A stretch of 23,170 nucleotides of DNA from Chara braunii (Eukaryota > Streptophyta > Charophyceae > Charales > Characeae). Below the pieces are notes generated by a model that worked only from the letters and a program-made list of their open reading frames with translations, had not been told where the DNA came from and made no database searches. Positions within the stretch are counted from its first letter, which is position 1; every line of letters begins with the position of its first letter. The stretch spans positions 1,951,669 through 1,974,838 of the forward strand of contig BFEA01000122.1 of the NCBI GenBank assembly GCA_003427395.1, in the 5' to 3' direction. Both the position numbers and the translations under genes were made by a program. Of this stretch, positions 1 through 9,144 are shown piece after piece.

Positions 1-17
1 TGTGTGTGTGTGTGTGT

Positions 18-53
<36 letters not shown>

Positions 54-98
54 CTGTGTGTGCGTGTGTCTGTGTGTGTCTATCTGTGTGTCTATGTT
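1..98. repeat. (TG)n microsatellite
   Basis: Almost uninterrupted TG dinucleotides with a few TC and TA interruptions. The open frames that cross it encode only alternating Cys-Val and are not genes. Confidence 0.97.
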
Positions 99-121
99 TG
101 ACCACCACCGCCAAATTGCCC

Positions 122-161
122 GAAGAAGAAGAAGAAGAAGAAGAAGAAGAAGAAGAAGAAG
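122..161. repeat. (GAA)n microsatellite
   Basis: About 13 GAA triplets followed by a G6 run and A-rich DNA. Similar GAA or TTC tracts recur at 17996-18175, 19757-19881 and 21722-21771. One of these (17996-18175) forms the 3' tail of a retroposon-like unit, so this one may also mark an old retroposon end; nothing upstream proves it. Confidence 0.95.
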
Positions 162-655
162 GGGGGAAAAAAACAGCAAAGAAGAAAAAGGTTCCCCCTG
201 TGCAAAATTTTTAAAAGGACTCTAACACCATATCGCTCATGAAAAAAATAGGGAAAAAAAAATACTGTTTTTCTTTTATTTATTTTTATTTTGTCTTTTT
301 GAAATCGATTTTTATTTTTTATTTTTTTTAATTCCTAAATGAAGTTAAACTCAGAAAAAAAAAAGGGTCCTATATTTGTTTTTTTCCTTTACGTATTTTT
401 TTACCGTAAAAAAATATAAAAAAACAGGCCGCGAACTGGGCCTCCTAGCCGCGACCGCGGCTGAAAAAGTCGGTCGTGGTGGGGAAATTGCACGTGGCTG
501 CGGCCGCGGGTGTCATGTAGATGCAAGGGAATGTATAAGGTAGGGTGGTGGTGTGAAGGAGTCACGTCCAAAGTAGTTGAAGCTGATAAGGTAGCTAAAG
601 TCGAGAAGGTAGTTGAAGTCGTCGAAGTGGTCGATGGCGTCAGTGGAGTAGGAGT
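162..655. other. Gene-free A/T-rich DNA and downstream flank of the chromovirus
   Basis: Positions 235-425 are A- and T-run-rich. Positions 428-660 are more G+C-rich and lie just downstream of the chromovirus pol remnant on the minus strand. The pol frame stops at 658-656 but would remain open for about 80 further codons after that stop, so the original end of the polyprotein may lie inside this stretch. I looked for a 3' LTR (TG...CA ends, polypurine tract) and found no convincing one. Confidence 0.6.
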
Positions 656-1637
656 CTAGTCGATGTCAAAGCAGAGCCACAAAACGCTGACATCCTGAAG
701 AAGTTGATGATGAAGTACCTGGAGGTGTGAGTCAGAAGGAAGAAGATAGGTGATCAGAGTGTCAGTCGTCAAGACGCCGAGGGCGTCAACAAGTGCGTTG
801 TGGACGCGCAGAGACGTCAGTCTGCTGTTGAAGAATGCCCTTAGAGGGAGCGGACACGTCCTCAGCAGTCTCCTCAACGGAGGAGGAAGAGGGTCGGTCG
901 GCTGAGTAGGAGCAGATGTCTCAACACGACAAGCACGATCATATGCACGCACCAACATCCGGGCATGCTCCAAGTGCTCTAGGGGCTCCCAAGTAGTCTC
1001 CTCACCAGGATAGCCCTTCTAACGCATAAGGTACTCGATGTGTGGAGGGGTATCGTCGGTAACTCTGCGAGATGCGATGTCGGAAACGACGAACTCCTCA
1101 TGACCGTCCACCATGATGTGTGGAAGGCGCTCATAAGGGTTTCCAGCGAAGCACTCAGACGGTTTGCGATAAGGGCGCAGCAAGGAGACGTGGTAAACAT
1201 CGTGTACGGGAGTATGTCGAAGGTAGTTAGGTAGCTTCACACGGAAGCTGGCCGGAGTAGCGGCAGTATCACAATTGACGGCCTGAAGGATGCGACATGG
1301 ACTCAACGACTGAACTTGCGAAGCTGCAAGTGGCGTGCGTCGACGAGCACATCATCACCGACTTTCAATGGATGATCCATTCGTGATCGGTTTGCGCGTG
1401 CGGCCATGCGAGTCTGGGAGTCAGTTAGACTCTTGTGTGCGCGCTTCATAATCGCCGCCATGTGGGCGATCCAGTCGTCAAGCGCAGGACAACAAGTGTC
1501 TAAGCGCAACCGCGATGGTCGTAGGAAATTTGCGGTACGCGAGGGTGGTAGCCGAGGTCACAATAGAATGGTAACATCCCCGTGGTTAGCGAAACGGTGT
1601 GGCTGTACGCAATCTCCGTGTGGGCTAAGTGTAAGTC
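656..1637 (-). pseudogene. Chromovirus integrase C-terminus with chromodomain, broken
   Basis: Chromodomains in these integrases bind histone marks and steer insertion into heterochromatin. The C-terminal integrase part is read in at least two frames: 1509-1303 contains KVGDDVLVDARHL, a GPY-like module region, and 1306-1019 contains PVHDVYHVSLLRPY. The chromodomain spans about 1100-935, from EFVVSDIASRR to GYPGEETTWEPLEHL. Its conserved aromatic Trp in the R-W-K-G-Y-P motif is a TAG stop (1021-1019), which truncates the protein in the middle of the domain; the frame is open again from there to 656. The end of the protein beyond the chromodomain is not family-conserved. Confidence 0.9.
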
Positions 1638-2242
1638 TCACTGTCGGTCACCCCTAATAAACTTTGGAAGGATATTACCAAGAGTTATATTGGTGACCTC
1701 AGTCTGACCATCCGTCAGAGGGTGGTAAAACGATGAGAAGCGGAGCTGGGATCTGTACACCTCGTGTAGGCGTCGCCAAAATGCGCTGGTAAAGCACGGG
1801 TCACGGTCGGAGATGATGCTCTGAGGTAAGTAGTGATCTCTCACGACTCGGTCGAAGACGATGTCGACGACTGCACGAGCGCTAATGCAATAGCGGCACG
1901 GGACAAAGCTTGCACGCTTCATGAAGCGATCGATGACGACCAAAATAGTATCCATCGAGATGGACTACTAACGACCCTCAGGTATGGGTAGGAGTTGAAG
2001 TAACCCATATGGAAGGTGGTTCACACTGTTCACTTCCTGATAGGTAGGACACTCCTGGATGTAGGCTTTGACGAAGTCCTTGGACTTCGGCCAGACGTAT
2101 AGGCGGCAAACACGAGCCAACGTCTTGTAGAAGCCATATGACCGACAACTGCCTGTTTATGAAACTCTGCTACAGCTTGGACGCGGAGCTGTCCGGTGAA
2201 GGGAACGCAGATACGTGGTTCTAGCTGACCAGATCTGCTATG
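1638..2242 (-). pseudogene. Chromovirus integrase N-terminal and catalytic core pseudogene
   Basis: Integrase would insert the cDNA. The zinc-binding part has H-K-Q-A-V-V-G-H (about 2165-2142) followed after a frameshift by ECPTYQ (about 2051-2037), where the second Cys of the C-x-x-C pair is Tyr (TAT at 2042-2040). The core starts near 1955 with MDTILVVIDRF. Compared with the family it lacks about ten residues after the first Met-Asp, so a small deletion has fused the region around the first catalytic Asp to the next strand. Second Asp: SDRDPCF (1808-1806). Catalytic Glu: TDGQTEVTN (1700-1698). Two adjacent stops lie just before the core, and the frame ends at 1638. Confidence 0.9.
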
Positions 2243-3175
2243 TCAGTACACGAGACCGTTCTCATTGAGGGAGTATGAAGGAACAGTCTGGCCACTCCGC
2301 AGTGTCGCATGGATGACGCGATAATCCGGGCAATGGCGGTACTGAGTGCGATATGCGTCGATCACCGACTGATCAACAATGGTGATGGAAATGGCAGCAA
2401 GATGAAGGGGTTCCTGATTATGACCAGGACGGCGGGACAAGGTATCGACGACGCGGTTCGTTTCACCCTTGATAAGTTGAGTAGTGAAACTCAACTCGGA
2501 TAAATCACGTCACCAGTGTGTCTGTCAAGGGGAAATTTTGGGCTTCGTGAGGAAAACCTGGACAACTGAGTTGGCCATGCGCATCGTGAAGGGCGTCTCG
2601 TACAGATAATGATGCCAATACTGGATAGCATAAACTACTGCGAGAACCTCACGTTCATCGGCAGTGTAGTTTACCTCGACGGACAGTAGCTGACGGGAGT
2701 AGAAAGCGATCAGGCAATCCCCAACACGAACCTCGACAATCTCATCTCGCGCGATGGTCGGAGAGTAAGTAACAGGAGGACTGTCAGTGGAGGGAAGTGG
2801 TGGGAGGATAAGCATTAGTCGAGAAGCAGTGTTAGCAGGAGGGAGGGGGAATGAAAGAACATGGGGATAAGGTGAATCAGGAGAAGCGAGAAACATGTGA
2901 GAAAGTACAGCTCCTATTGCGAAGTCTGACGCATCAGTGGTGACGATGAAGGGACGATCAAAATCAGGGAGGCGAAGAACCGACGCACAAGTCACCGCCT
3001 TCTTGAGGGCGCGAAAGGCGTCTTCGCAGAGGGGTATCCAAGATCACAGTGGTTTCTTTCGGAGGAGGGTGGAGGTAAGGATGTAGGAATACATAGTGTA
3101 TCCCTTTATGAAATTACTATAGTAACTAATAAGGCATAAGAAACTACGAAGCTGCGTGGCGGATGTGGGAACGGG
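2243..3175 (-). pseudogene. Chromovirus connection domain and RNase H pseudogene
   Basis: RNase H would remove the RNA strand during reverse transcription. The frame is the same as reverse transcriptase, with stops at 3178-3176, near 3044 and near 2525. Typical features are FIVTTDASDFAIGAVL (first catalytic Asp at 2935-2933) and AFYSRQL followed by ADEREVLAVVYAI (catalytic Glu). Between these two, about 55-60 Pro/Ser-rich residues are inserted (about 2900-2725), which is longer than usual for gypsy RNase H. The third acidic site, normally T-D-H in FxVxTDH, reads M-A-N-S (about 2578-2567), so it is lost. The tail (2494-2243) matches the region that links to integrase, ending in ENGLVY. Confidence 0.87.
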
Positions 3176-3954
3176 TCACTCCGCAATAGCAGTGATTTTT
3201 GCGTCATCCATATGGAGACCCTGGTCAGACACATGATGTCCTAGGAAGTCCACTTTGCGTTGGCCAAAGCGACACTTACTAAGCTTGACATAGAAATTAT
3301 GCTTGCGTAAGCGTTGTAGGACATCGTGGAAGTATATGAGATGGACTTCCAAGGTACGACTGTAGACCAATATGTCGTTCAAGTATACGAGAACGTATTC
3401 TTCAAGGATGTCCCTGAAGATATCGTTCATCGCCGTCTGGAAGGGGGTGGGTGCATTGGTGAGGCCGAATGGCATCACCGTGAACTCGTAGTGGCCAAAG
3501 CGCGACCAAAAGGCGGTCTTCGGCTGCTCCTCTATAACAACGCGGATCTGGTCGTAACCGCTACGAAGATCGATCTTCGTGAAGAAGCGGTTGTCTGCCA
3601 GACGATCAAACAGCTCATCCACGCGAGGCATGGGAGGCAAAGAATTTCGTCCGCTTTGTGAACAAAGAGGACAGGTGCACCCCAAGGGGAGTTACTAGGC
3701 TTAATGAAACCCGGTCAAAGGAGCTCCTCAAGTTGACCCTTGAGTTTCGTCGCCTCTGGAATCGAGAGTAGGTAGGGTGCCTGATGGTGGACACGATAGT
3801 CAGGCACGAGCTGAATAAAATGCTCAACACCGCGCATCAGAGTGATCTTGCTGTATGAGAAATACGGGGGGAAAACATCGCGGTACTCTTGAATTAAATT
3901 GCGAACGTCGAGCTCTAAGTCAGTCGTGAACCGCGTGAGTTCCTCAACGTCTGT
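3176..3954 (-). pseudogene. Chromovirus reverse transcriptase pseudogene
   Basis: The enzyme would copy element RNA into DNA. The N-terminal linker (3954-3720) is in one frame and the fingers/palm region (about 3650-3176) in another, with a third frame briefly matching in between. The usual stretch between the APVLFV-like segment and VDELFDRL is missing, so an internal deletion of roughly 20 codons is likely. Recognisable motifs are FFTKIDLRSGYDQI (catalytic Asp in KIDL), TAFWSRFGHYEF, VMPFGLTNAP and DFLGH. The catalytic box reads Y-L-N-D (3385-3374): the first Asp of the D-D pair is replaced by Asn (codon AAC at 3379-3377), which should inactivate the enzyme. A TGA ends the frame at 3178-3176, but the same frame continues into the connection and RNase H. 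Confidence 0.93.
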
Positions 3955-3964
3955 GTCGGCCGCC
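3955..3964. repeat. Candidate target-site duplication, copy next to the poly(A) tail
   Basis: GTCGGCCGCC directly abuts the 22-nt poly(T) tract on the plus strand. It matches GTCGGCCACC at 4850-4859 at 9 of 10 positions. Both copies encode x-Ala-Asp in the same pol frame. Confidence 0.68.
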
Positions 3965-4849
3965 TTTTTTTTTTTTTTTTTTTTTTAAACACACCCCTAC
4001 CATCGTTAGTGGTGCTGGTAAGAGCAGACACTACTAACACCTGTGGAGAGACTCCATCTATTGGTGGGGAGCATCACCTGCTGGAAAACGAGTCCACCGT
4101 CTTTTATACGGACAATGAGAATGTTCGAGAACAATGAGAATAGTGATCATGGGCCCTGCCAGCATTGATTGCCCTGCAAACCAGGGGATTGACTGAGCAG
4201 GTCTATATAATGACCATTGTCATTTGTACCTCTTCACTCTTAAAGGAAGGGCGCCAACTAACACAGTTAAGGTTTCGTACAGTCTTAGAGAAAATGCTGG
4301 GAAGTCCTCTCTTCACCTCCTCTATTTGTGGTGTCCGATCTTTCGGATCTAATCAGTGCTGTATTTTCAGTGACATGGGGTAGACCCTTAAACCCCTAAA
4401 CCCCTAAACCCTTACTTCTCTCCCTGGTATCTAAAACCTTAGCAGTATCGTTCCGCTTTCCTTGCTTAATTTCCTCCATCCCTCCCATATCATTCCAAAC
4501 CCACCAAGTAGTTTGACGGGGGGGAGAAGGGATTAGGGAAATCTTTGCGGGGTCTCATCGGGATTGATGTATCGATCTTAGTCCACTCATGAAAAAAGAG
4601 TCGGTAGTCTCTCTCTAAATTTTTTCTCTCTTGTCCCCTCCCTAGATCCTTTTTTCCCCCTTGCCATTCCACTTTTCCAATCCTCCCCCCGTTGTCCCCT
4701 CCAAGCCAGCTCAGGCTAAATTCCTTGATTCTTTGTGGGATGTCTTTTTGTGAATGTAGTAATTGGATCAGCCTTAACTTTCTCCCACTTTGCCCTTATT
4801 TATGTTTGGATTTGTTGTTGTATGCTTTCCGTGAATTCTGGTCCTTCCA
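3965..4849 (-). mobile_element. Poly(A)-tailed retroposon nested in the chromovirus
   Basis: On the minus strand this about 885-bp insert ends in 22 A residues (3986-3965). It is bounded by a 10-bp duplication with one mismatch (3955-3964 and 4850-4859), as expected for target-primed reverse transcription. No coding region is convincing. It contains three to four TTTAGGG-like units (4384-4413). Its 3' half resembles 17690-17996: a 15-nt exact match (4176-4162 versus 17803-17817), followed 75-80 nt later by a 39-nt block with 31 identities (4101-4063 versus 17883-17921). It could be a SINE-like or other non-autonomous LINE-mobilised element; a processed transcript is the alternative. Confidence 0.72.
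4384..4413. repeat. Telomere-like CCCTAAA-type repeats
   Basis: Three to four consecutive units of the form ACCCTTAA, ACCCCTAA, ACCCCTAA, ACCCTTA. These are close to the plant-type telomere unit CCCTAAA but with an extra C. They lie inside the nested retroposon, so they are more likely part of that element than a relic of a chromosome end. Confidence 0.75.
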
Positions 4850-4859
4850 GTCGGCCACC
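4850..4859. repeat. Candidate target-site duplication, 5' copy
   Basis: GTCGGCCACC, the partner of 3955-3964, marks the inferred 5' end of the nested retroposon. Confidence 0.68.
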
Positions 4860-5583
4860 CCAAAAATAATAAATAAAATAGACACAAGGTAAAATCGTAT
4901 ATCAAAACGACTTCTGGCATCATCAAAAGGGATAGAGGTCAAAATTTCAATCTGATTTGCACAGACTTACTAAAGTGTCATCCGAACCGTGCGAGATAGT
5001 TGCCCATTACACGACTCACTAGCTCTACCGGCTTTGAGTTTTCTTACCTATTTGGCAGGGTTTCACTTGATCAAGTGACCAGTTTCCCCCGTGGACTTCC
5101 AGGCAACCTCAGGACATGAAGTGGGCGAAGCCGAAGGCCTGACTTTAGTGAGTCCACGCAACGTCAATGTCGATACGAGACGTATGTGTGGATTCGACAA
5201 TAAACGGCGTAGGGACCTGGGATGTTGAGGGTTATCCGCAAGCTGAGGGATGGATGTAGAGATGGGAGCCACGGAGATGGAGGAAGGGTTAGAGGGATCG
5301 GGCTCCAGTGAGATGAGCTCATCCTCGGGACAAAGTGGATTATAGCGAAGAAGATCCATGACGTTCACTGAGTAGAACGTGACTTTCTCCTATCGTATGG
5401 AGTGCGCAAACTGACAAGGAGAAGTGAAGGCGATGTCAGGGTGGGACCCAGATGAACGAGAATCCTGGGGAGGTAGGTGGGGACGGGTGTCGCCCGTGGT
5501 TCCAAGGAAGGGGACTCGATAAGTCTGACCACACTTCGTTTTGAGAACGAGTGTCTCACTTGCCCATTCGGTCTATGTACCAT
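4860..5583 (-). pseudogene. Chromovirus pol segment between protease and reverse transcriptase, decayed
   Basis: This stretch links the protease to the reverse transcriptase and has no catalytic motif. Frames change near 5365 and again near 5060, with stops near 5000. The last part (about 4990-4850) reads in one frame on the minus strand up to a Val-Ala-Asp triplet at the edge of the nested insertion. The same frame resumes with Ala-Ala-Asp on the other side (3963-3955). That continuity supports the interpretation that 3965-4849 is foreign. A perfect 14-bp palindrome, CACTTGATCAAGTG, sits at 5064-5077. Confidence 0.6.
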
Positions 5584-6187
5584 GGAACCGGCAAGACCAA
5601 GGAGTGTCGAGGATAAAGTCGTACCCAGTCTCCAGCACGTCGAAGTATGTGGAGGAATGGTAGCGTCGAGGCAACTGGGTACTATCCAGTGGCTGGAGGG
5701 TGCAGTAAAAGTGGAGGTTGGGGACCGTTTGACCGAAGAAGCGTTGGGTCTTGTTATCTCCGAGGGTAACAGTGATAGGAGAGTGAGACCCGGAGTTAGC
5801 TAGACGAGCTTCCTCAACCACGCGAGGGTGAATGAAATCTTTCTGCGAGCCGAAGTCCTATAAAACGCGATACACCCTCATAGATGTTCCCAAGCGTATA
5901 TCAAGGTAAAAAAGCAGAGTGAGAAGACGATGCAGGACGTTCGTGTGTCTCGTGAGTCGCTCTTGACGATCCTGAAGAGTGCTCAAATCCAGGAGAGAGG
6001 ACACAACGTTGTTGCGAGTCGCCAACTGAAAGATACGAGTTGTGTGAATGGTGCGATGAGTCGGAAGTCTCGGAGAGGAAGGATCAGGTGCGGTGGTCTG
6101 CTGTAAGGCAGATGGTACCTCGACGGACGGCGGGGCAGAGGGAACTACGTCTGTCGTGTCCTGAGGGCCCTCTGGTGGGGTAGCCAA
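5573..6187 (-). pseudogene. Chromovirus retropepsin-like protease remnant
   Basis: The protease would cleave the Gag-Pol polyprotein. The frame differs from gag, as expected after a frameshift or after decay. An N-terminal Pro/Thr-rich spacer (6187 to about 5880) leads to the active-site region. There the usual D-[ST]-G triad reads D-F-G (5857-5849) and is immediately preceded by an in-frame TAG (5860-5858). About 80 codons later comes the retropepsin C-terminal signature as GYDFILDTPW (about 5626-5597), where the usual I-L-G-x-x-W has Asp in place of Gly. Both changes should abolish activity. Assignment rests on spacing between the two motifs and on position between gag and reverse transcriptase. 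Confidence 0.78.
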
Positions 6188-6222
6188 AGAGGCAAACCGC
6201 GACTCGGTGGTCGGGAAACCGG

Positions 6223-8337
6223 CTATGTGTGAGGCCTCATCGGTACACTACACCGTGGCTCGCTCGATAGAACTAGTCGGGCGGGGCCGGGTGGGGACTG
6301 AGATCGGCGTTGATGAGAAATGTCAGCATAGTGTCGATCGAGGGCGGCATGGTATGGACACCGTGAGGAGGTGTGTCCATCCTTGTAGCAACGAAGGCAA
6401 CCGCGACGGGTCCAGAGGGCGGCACGCTCCTCAGGGGATAGAGCTCCACGAGGAGGGACGAAACCGTGCGGGAGGTCTATCTAAGGGATGGCGAATGTGA
6501 GGGCGTTAGCCTGAGCAACTCAACTACGTGCACGACCCAAGGTGGACATCACCATCTGCAAGCGGTCGTCCATTGGGACAGTCTCATCACCCAAGTGGTA
6601 CTGGATGACATCTCGAAGCTCGATGTCCTTGGGGGCGTCCTCCAAGGTAGGGTCAAGCTCGGTCGGGGCGTCGTCGCTGTGCTCGAGTGCACTGTATCGC
6701 CGGGAGGGGGGAGCTCCGGTCTGAGCGAGGCGGCGGAAACGACCAATATAAGAGGAGCGGCCTCGGGTGGTACCGCGAGATTGGGAGGTAGCGGTTGACC
6801 GCGAAGAGGATGGGGCAACGGAGAACGACTGCGCATCCTATGGTATTGGCGCAGCCTCGTATGCCTGCTCTGCGGAAGAGAATGACCGCCTCCATAACTC
6901 CAAGCGGTAGGCAGTCGGGAGACTGACAAGGAATCGGTCGGTGAGGGTGACCTCCGGTAGGAACGTCTTATCACAAACAAGGCGGGCGTCTTCAAACACC
7001 CGGATGTGACGCTCGAGGTCAGCCTGTGCAGAGAACCCGGACCATCGGGTCTGTGTGACGCTGTCTAAAGCGTCAGTGGCATCGTGACGGGCGCCAAAGC
7101 GGTCCTGAAGGAAGGCGGTTTGCCGCAAAATCTGCAAGAGTGAGGACGTCACCCACGCAGAGGCACTGGGTATAAAAGTCCTCCCACGCAGTGAAAGGGT
7201 TGCCTCGCAATTTGGTTGCGAGCATATCGCACCACAACTCCTGATGGGTGGTCGTCAGCGAGAGTGTGCGTGTTGCTATCCGCAACCAGCGAGAGACGCG
7301 GGATGTGTCATTAACTCTGGAATGTTCGAGGTGCGCACAAGAGGGTGTCCGCTGTGCTGATGGTTAGGGGAAAGAGACCAAGGCGCCTGCAATGCCGTAG
7401 TGCAAGTCGGGGCCGCTGTAGGGGTAGAGGTGGGGGAAGGCTGTGGACTGTGACCGCTGACAGATGGACCAACCGATGTGGAGGCAACGGCCATGGGCAG
7501 TTGTCCCGGAATGGCCAGGTAGGAGGGGAGAGGGTGAGGAGCATGTCGAGGGAAACAAGCCTGCATCATGGGGACCGAAAGGGTGGTAGAGGAAGAAGAA
7601 GGGTGAACAATCTGGGAAGGGCGAGGTTGTCTCAGGGCAAGGATCTCCCCCTGAGCTTGCGCAATGGTGGCCTGTAAAGTGACCACTTGCTGGGTGCGTG
7701 GGGTCGAGGGTGGAGGAGGCGGAGGGAGTATCCCACCGGGAAGAGGAATCCCAGACTGCGGGGTGCCCTATTGTGGGGGTAGGGGGACGAAGGCAGGGAG
7801 TAGTGGACGGAACCGTAATGCTGTGACCGGTGCAGGGAGCTGGGAAGTAGCACCGGAATGGGTCGATAAAACTGTCGGATCAGATGATGGTCTCTCGACC
7901 GCAGTACCTACGACAGCTGCAGAGACGGTAAGGGCAGCAAGGGCCAGAAAAACTGCTGCAACAGACGGGGTGGTCTGACCGGTAACAACACTCACCATTG
8001 TTGAGGGGGAGTGATGGGCCTGAGTCGTAGGGAAAGGAGAACCACCACATCTATTTCACCGGAGTCGTGGGGAACCGGTCGGTGAGTCGGTAAGAGATGG
8101 GGTGTGAGAATGGAGGGGGGGGGGATGGGGAGAGCCCTTGAGGCGGTTGACTTCAAAGGCAAGTGCATTGATTTGATCTTGCAGCAGTCCAAGCATACTG
8201 AGTTGCCTTTGGATGACCACAAGGACGACATGAATGTCCATGGTGTCCACGTGGGCCTAACCCTAAGCCACTGGTTGAACGCTCACTTGGGAGGTGGACT
8301 GCGTCGCGACGATCTCCTCAGATGAACTCCTTTCCAT
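6223..8337 (-). pseudogene. gag: Chromovirus gag pseudogene with intact CCHC zinc knuckle
   Basis: Gag would form the nucleocapsid and bind element RNA in the cytoplasm. I take the ATG at 8337-8335 as the start: it lies in an ACCATGG context, and the same reading frame continues through most of the product. That frame is interrupted by two close TAGs near 8260, a stop near 8055, one near 7768 and one near 7276. A capsid-like segment (7285 down to 6838) switches frame once and returns, implying two compensating indels. A long Pro/Ser/Thr-rich region precedes it. The zinc knuckle CLRCYKDGHTSSRC at 6399-6358 has perfect C-X2-C-X4-H-X4-C spacing and lies in the original frame. The frame ends at a TAG at 6225-6223. 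Gag identity rests on the knuckle, the position and the capsid-like segment. Confidence 0.82.
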
Positions 8338-8760
8338 GGTCGGAAGGAGAAGGGAGGTAGGCCTCACGAGAGTGTGTGGGGAAAGGGGCCCACACGTTAG
8401 AGGAAAGAGACCGCAGGAGGGGAGTGGGTATATGTGAGTCGGCTCGCCCCGGATTTTACGGGTCGCGCGTGAGACGAAAGCGCCAAATCGCTCGAAGAGG
8501 GAGGATCCGTCCAGGTTCAGGTTGCCCGAAGGGAGGAATTGGAAAGGAGGGGGTTTATGAGAATCCTAATCCTAAGGAAAACCCTAGGAAAACTCTAACC
8601 GAAGTTTGGGTGGTCAGGGTAGGGTAGCGACGACCTAAATAAGAAAAAAAAATAGCAACCATTGTGGAATTTCGAGATAAAAATAAAAGAAAATAAATAA
8701 TAAAAATAATTAGAGAAATAAGTAAAAAAAATGTAAATAGAAAAACAACATTTATTTTTT
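8338..8760. other. Leader region upstream of chromovirus gag, no gene seen
   Basis: On the minus strand this lies just 5' of gag, where a primer-binding site and 5' LTR would be expected. I could not identify a CCA-ending tRNA match followed by an LTR edge. From 8555 to 8630 there are degenerate CCTAA- and CCCTAGG-like repeats; from 8638 on it is A-rich. Confidence 0.5.
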
Positions 8761-8763
8761 TGG

Positions 8764-9095
8764 AATTTTCGGCAACATTTCCTTACCCCCCATGGGGTCA
8801 AAAATGCGCCAAGAGGAAGGGGAGACCAAGAGAAGCACACTAAGTTTCAAAATGCCGCAAATGAGAATTTTCAGAAAATTAATAAATGAATAAATAAACA
8901 GATGAGGAGGTGGAGGAGAGTAAAGAGAAACTAAGTGTTGGATTTCTAAAAAATTTCGGCAGCATTTCGTTACCCCCATGCGGTCAAAGTGTGCCGACAA
9001 AAGATATGACTAAGTAAGATGGGAGAGGGTAGGGGCGGAAGAGAAAATTTCGGAAGCACTTCGTTACCCCCACGGGGTCAAAATGTGCGTCGATA
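8764..9095. repeat. Three-copy motif: AATTTCGGCAGCATTTCGTT followed by a C5-6 run
   Basis: Copies at about 8764-8810, 8952-8998 and 9046-9092 share AATTT(T)CGG.A.CA.TTC.TTACCCCC..CGGGGTCAAA.TGTGC, each about 46 bp. The spacer lengths differ (about 188 and 94 bp), so this is not a simple satellite. It may be an LTR-internal duplication of the chromovirus or an unrelated element. Confidence 0.75.
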
Positions 9096-9144
9096 ACTGA
9101 AACAACTAAGTCCTAAACAGATATAGAGGTGCAGCAAAAAAAAA

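Larger units (their letters stand above)
656..8337 (-). mobile_element. Degenerate Ty3/gypsy chromovirus, internal region
   Basis: Reading the minus strand gives, in order, a gag with a CCHC zinc knuckle, a retropepsin remnant, reverse transcriptase, RNase H, an HHCC plus DDE integrase and a C-terminal chromodomain. This is the gene order of Ty3/gypsy elements (integrase after RNase H), and the chromodomain places it in the chromovirus branch. Every domain carries stops, frameshifts or lost key residues, so the copy cannot be autonomous. A second retroposon is nested at 3965-4849. LTRs were not resolved: neither 1-655 nor 8338-9640 shows a clear matching pair, so the LTRs may be diverged or lost. 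Confidence 0.93.

Noticed and set aside
2-225. Cys/Val-rich open frames
   Set aside because: They are translations of the TG and GAA microsatellites.
217-240. Another primer-binding-site-like CTCTAACACCATAT
   Set aside because: Similar to the degenerate sites at 10880 and 11068, but no LTR edge follows; too short to call.
162-655. 3' LTR of the chromovirus
   Set aside because: No TG...CA pair, no polypurine tract and no similarity to 8338-9640 that I could establish by eye.
4384-4413. Interstitial telomere or chromosome end
   Set aside because: Only three to four degenerate units, with an extra C, lying inside a retroposon.
7345-7978. Plus-strand frames opposite gag
   Set aside because: Antisense shadows of the Pro/Ser-rich gag region without any recognisable domain.
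8455-8510. Primer-binding site of the chromovirus (GCGCCA or GTCCA endings)
   Set aside because: Short CCA matches only; no following TG edge and no convincing tRNA match.
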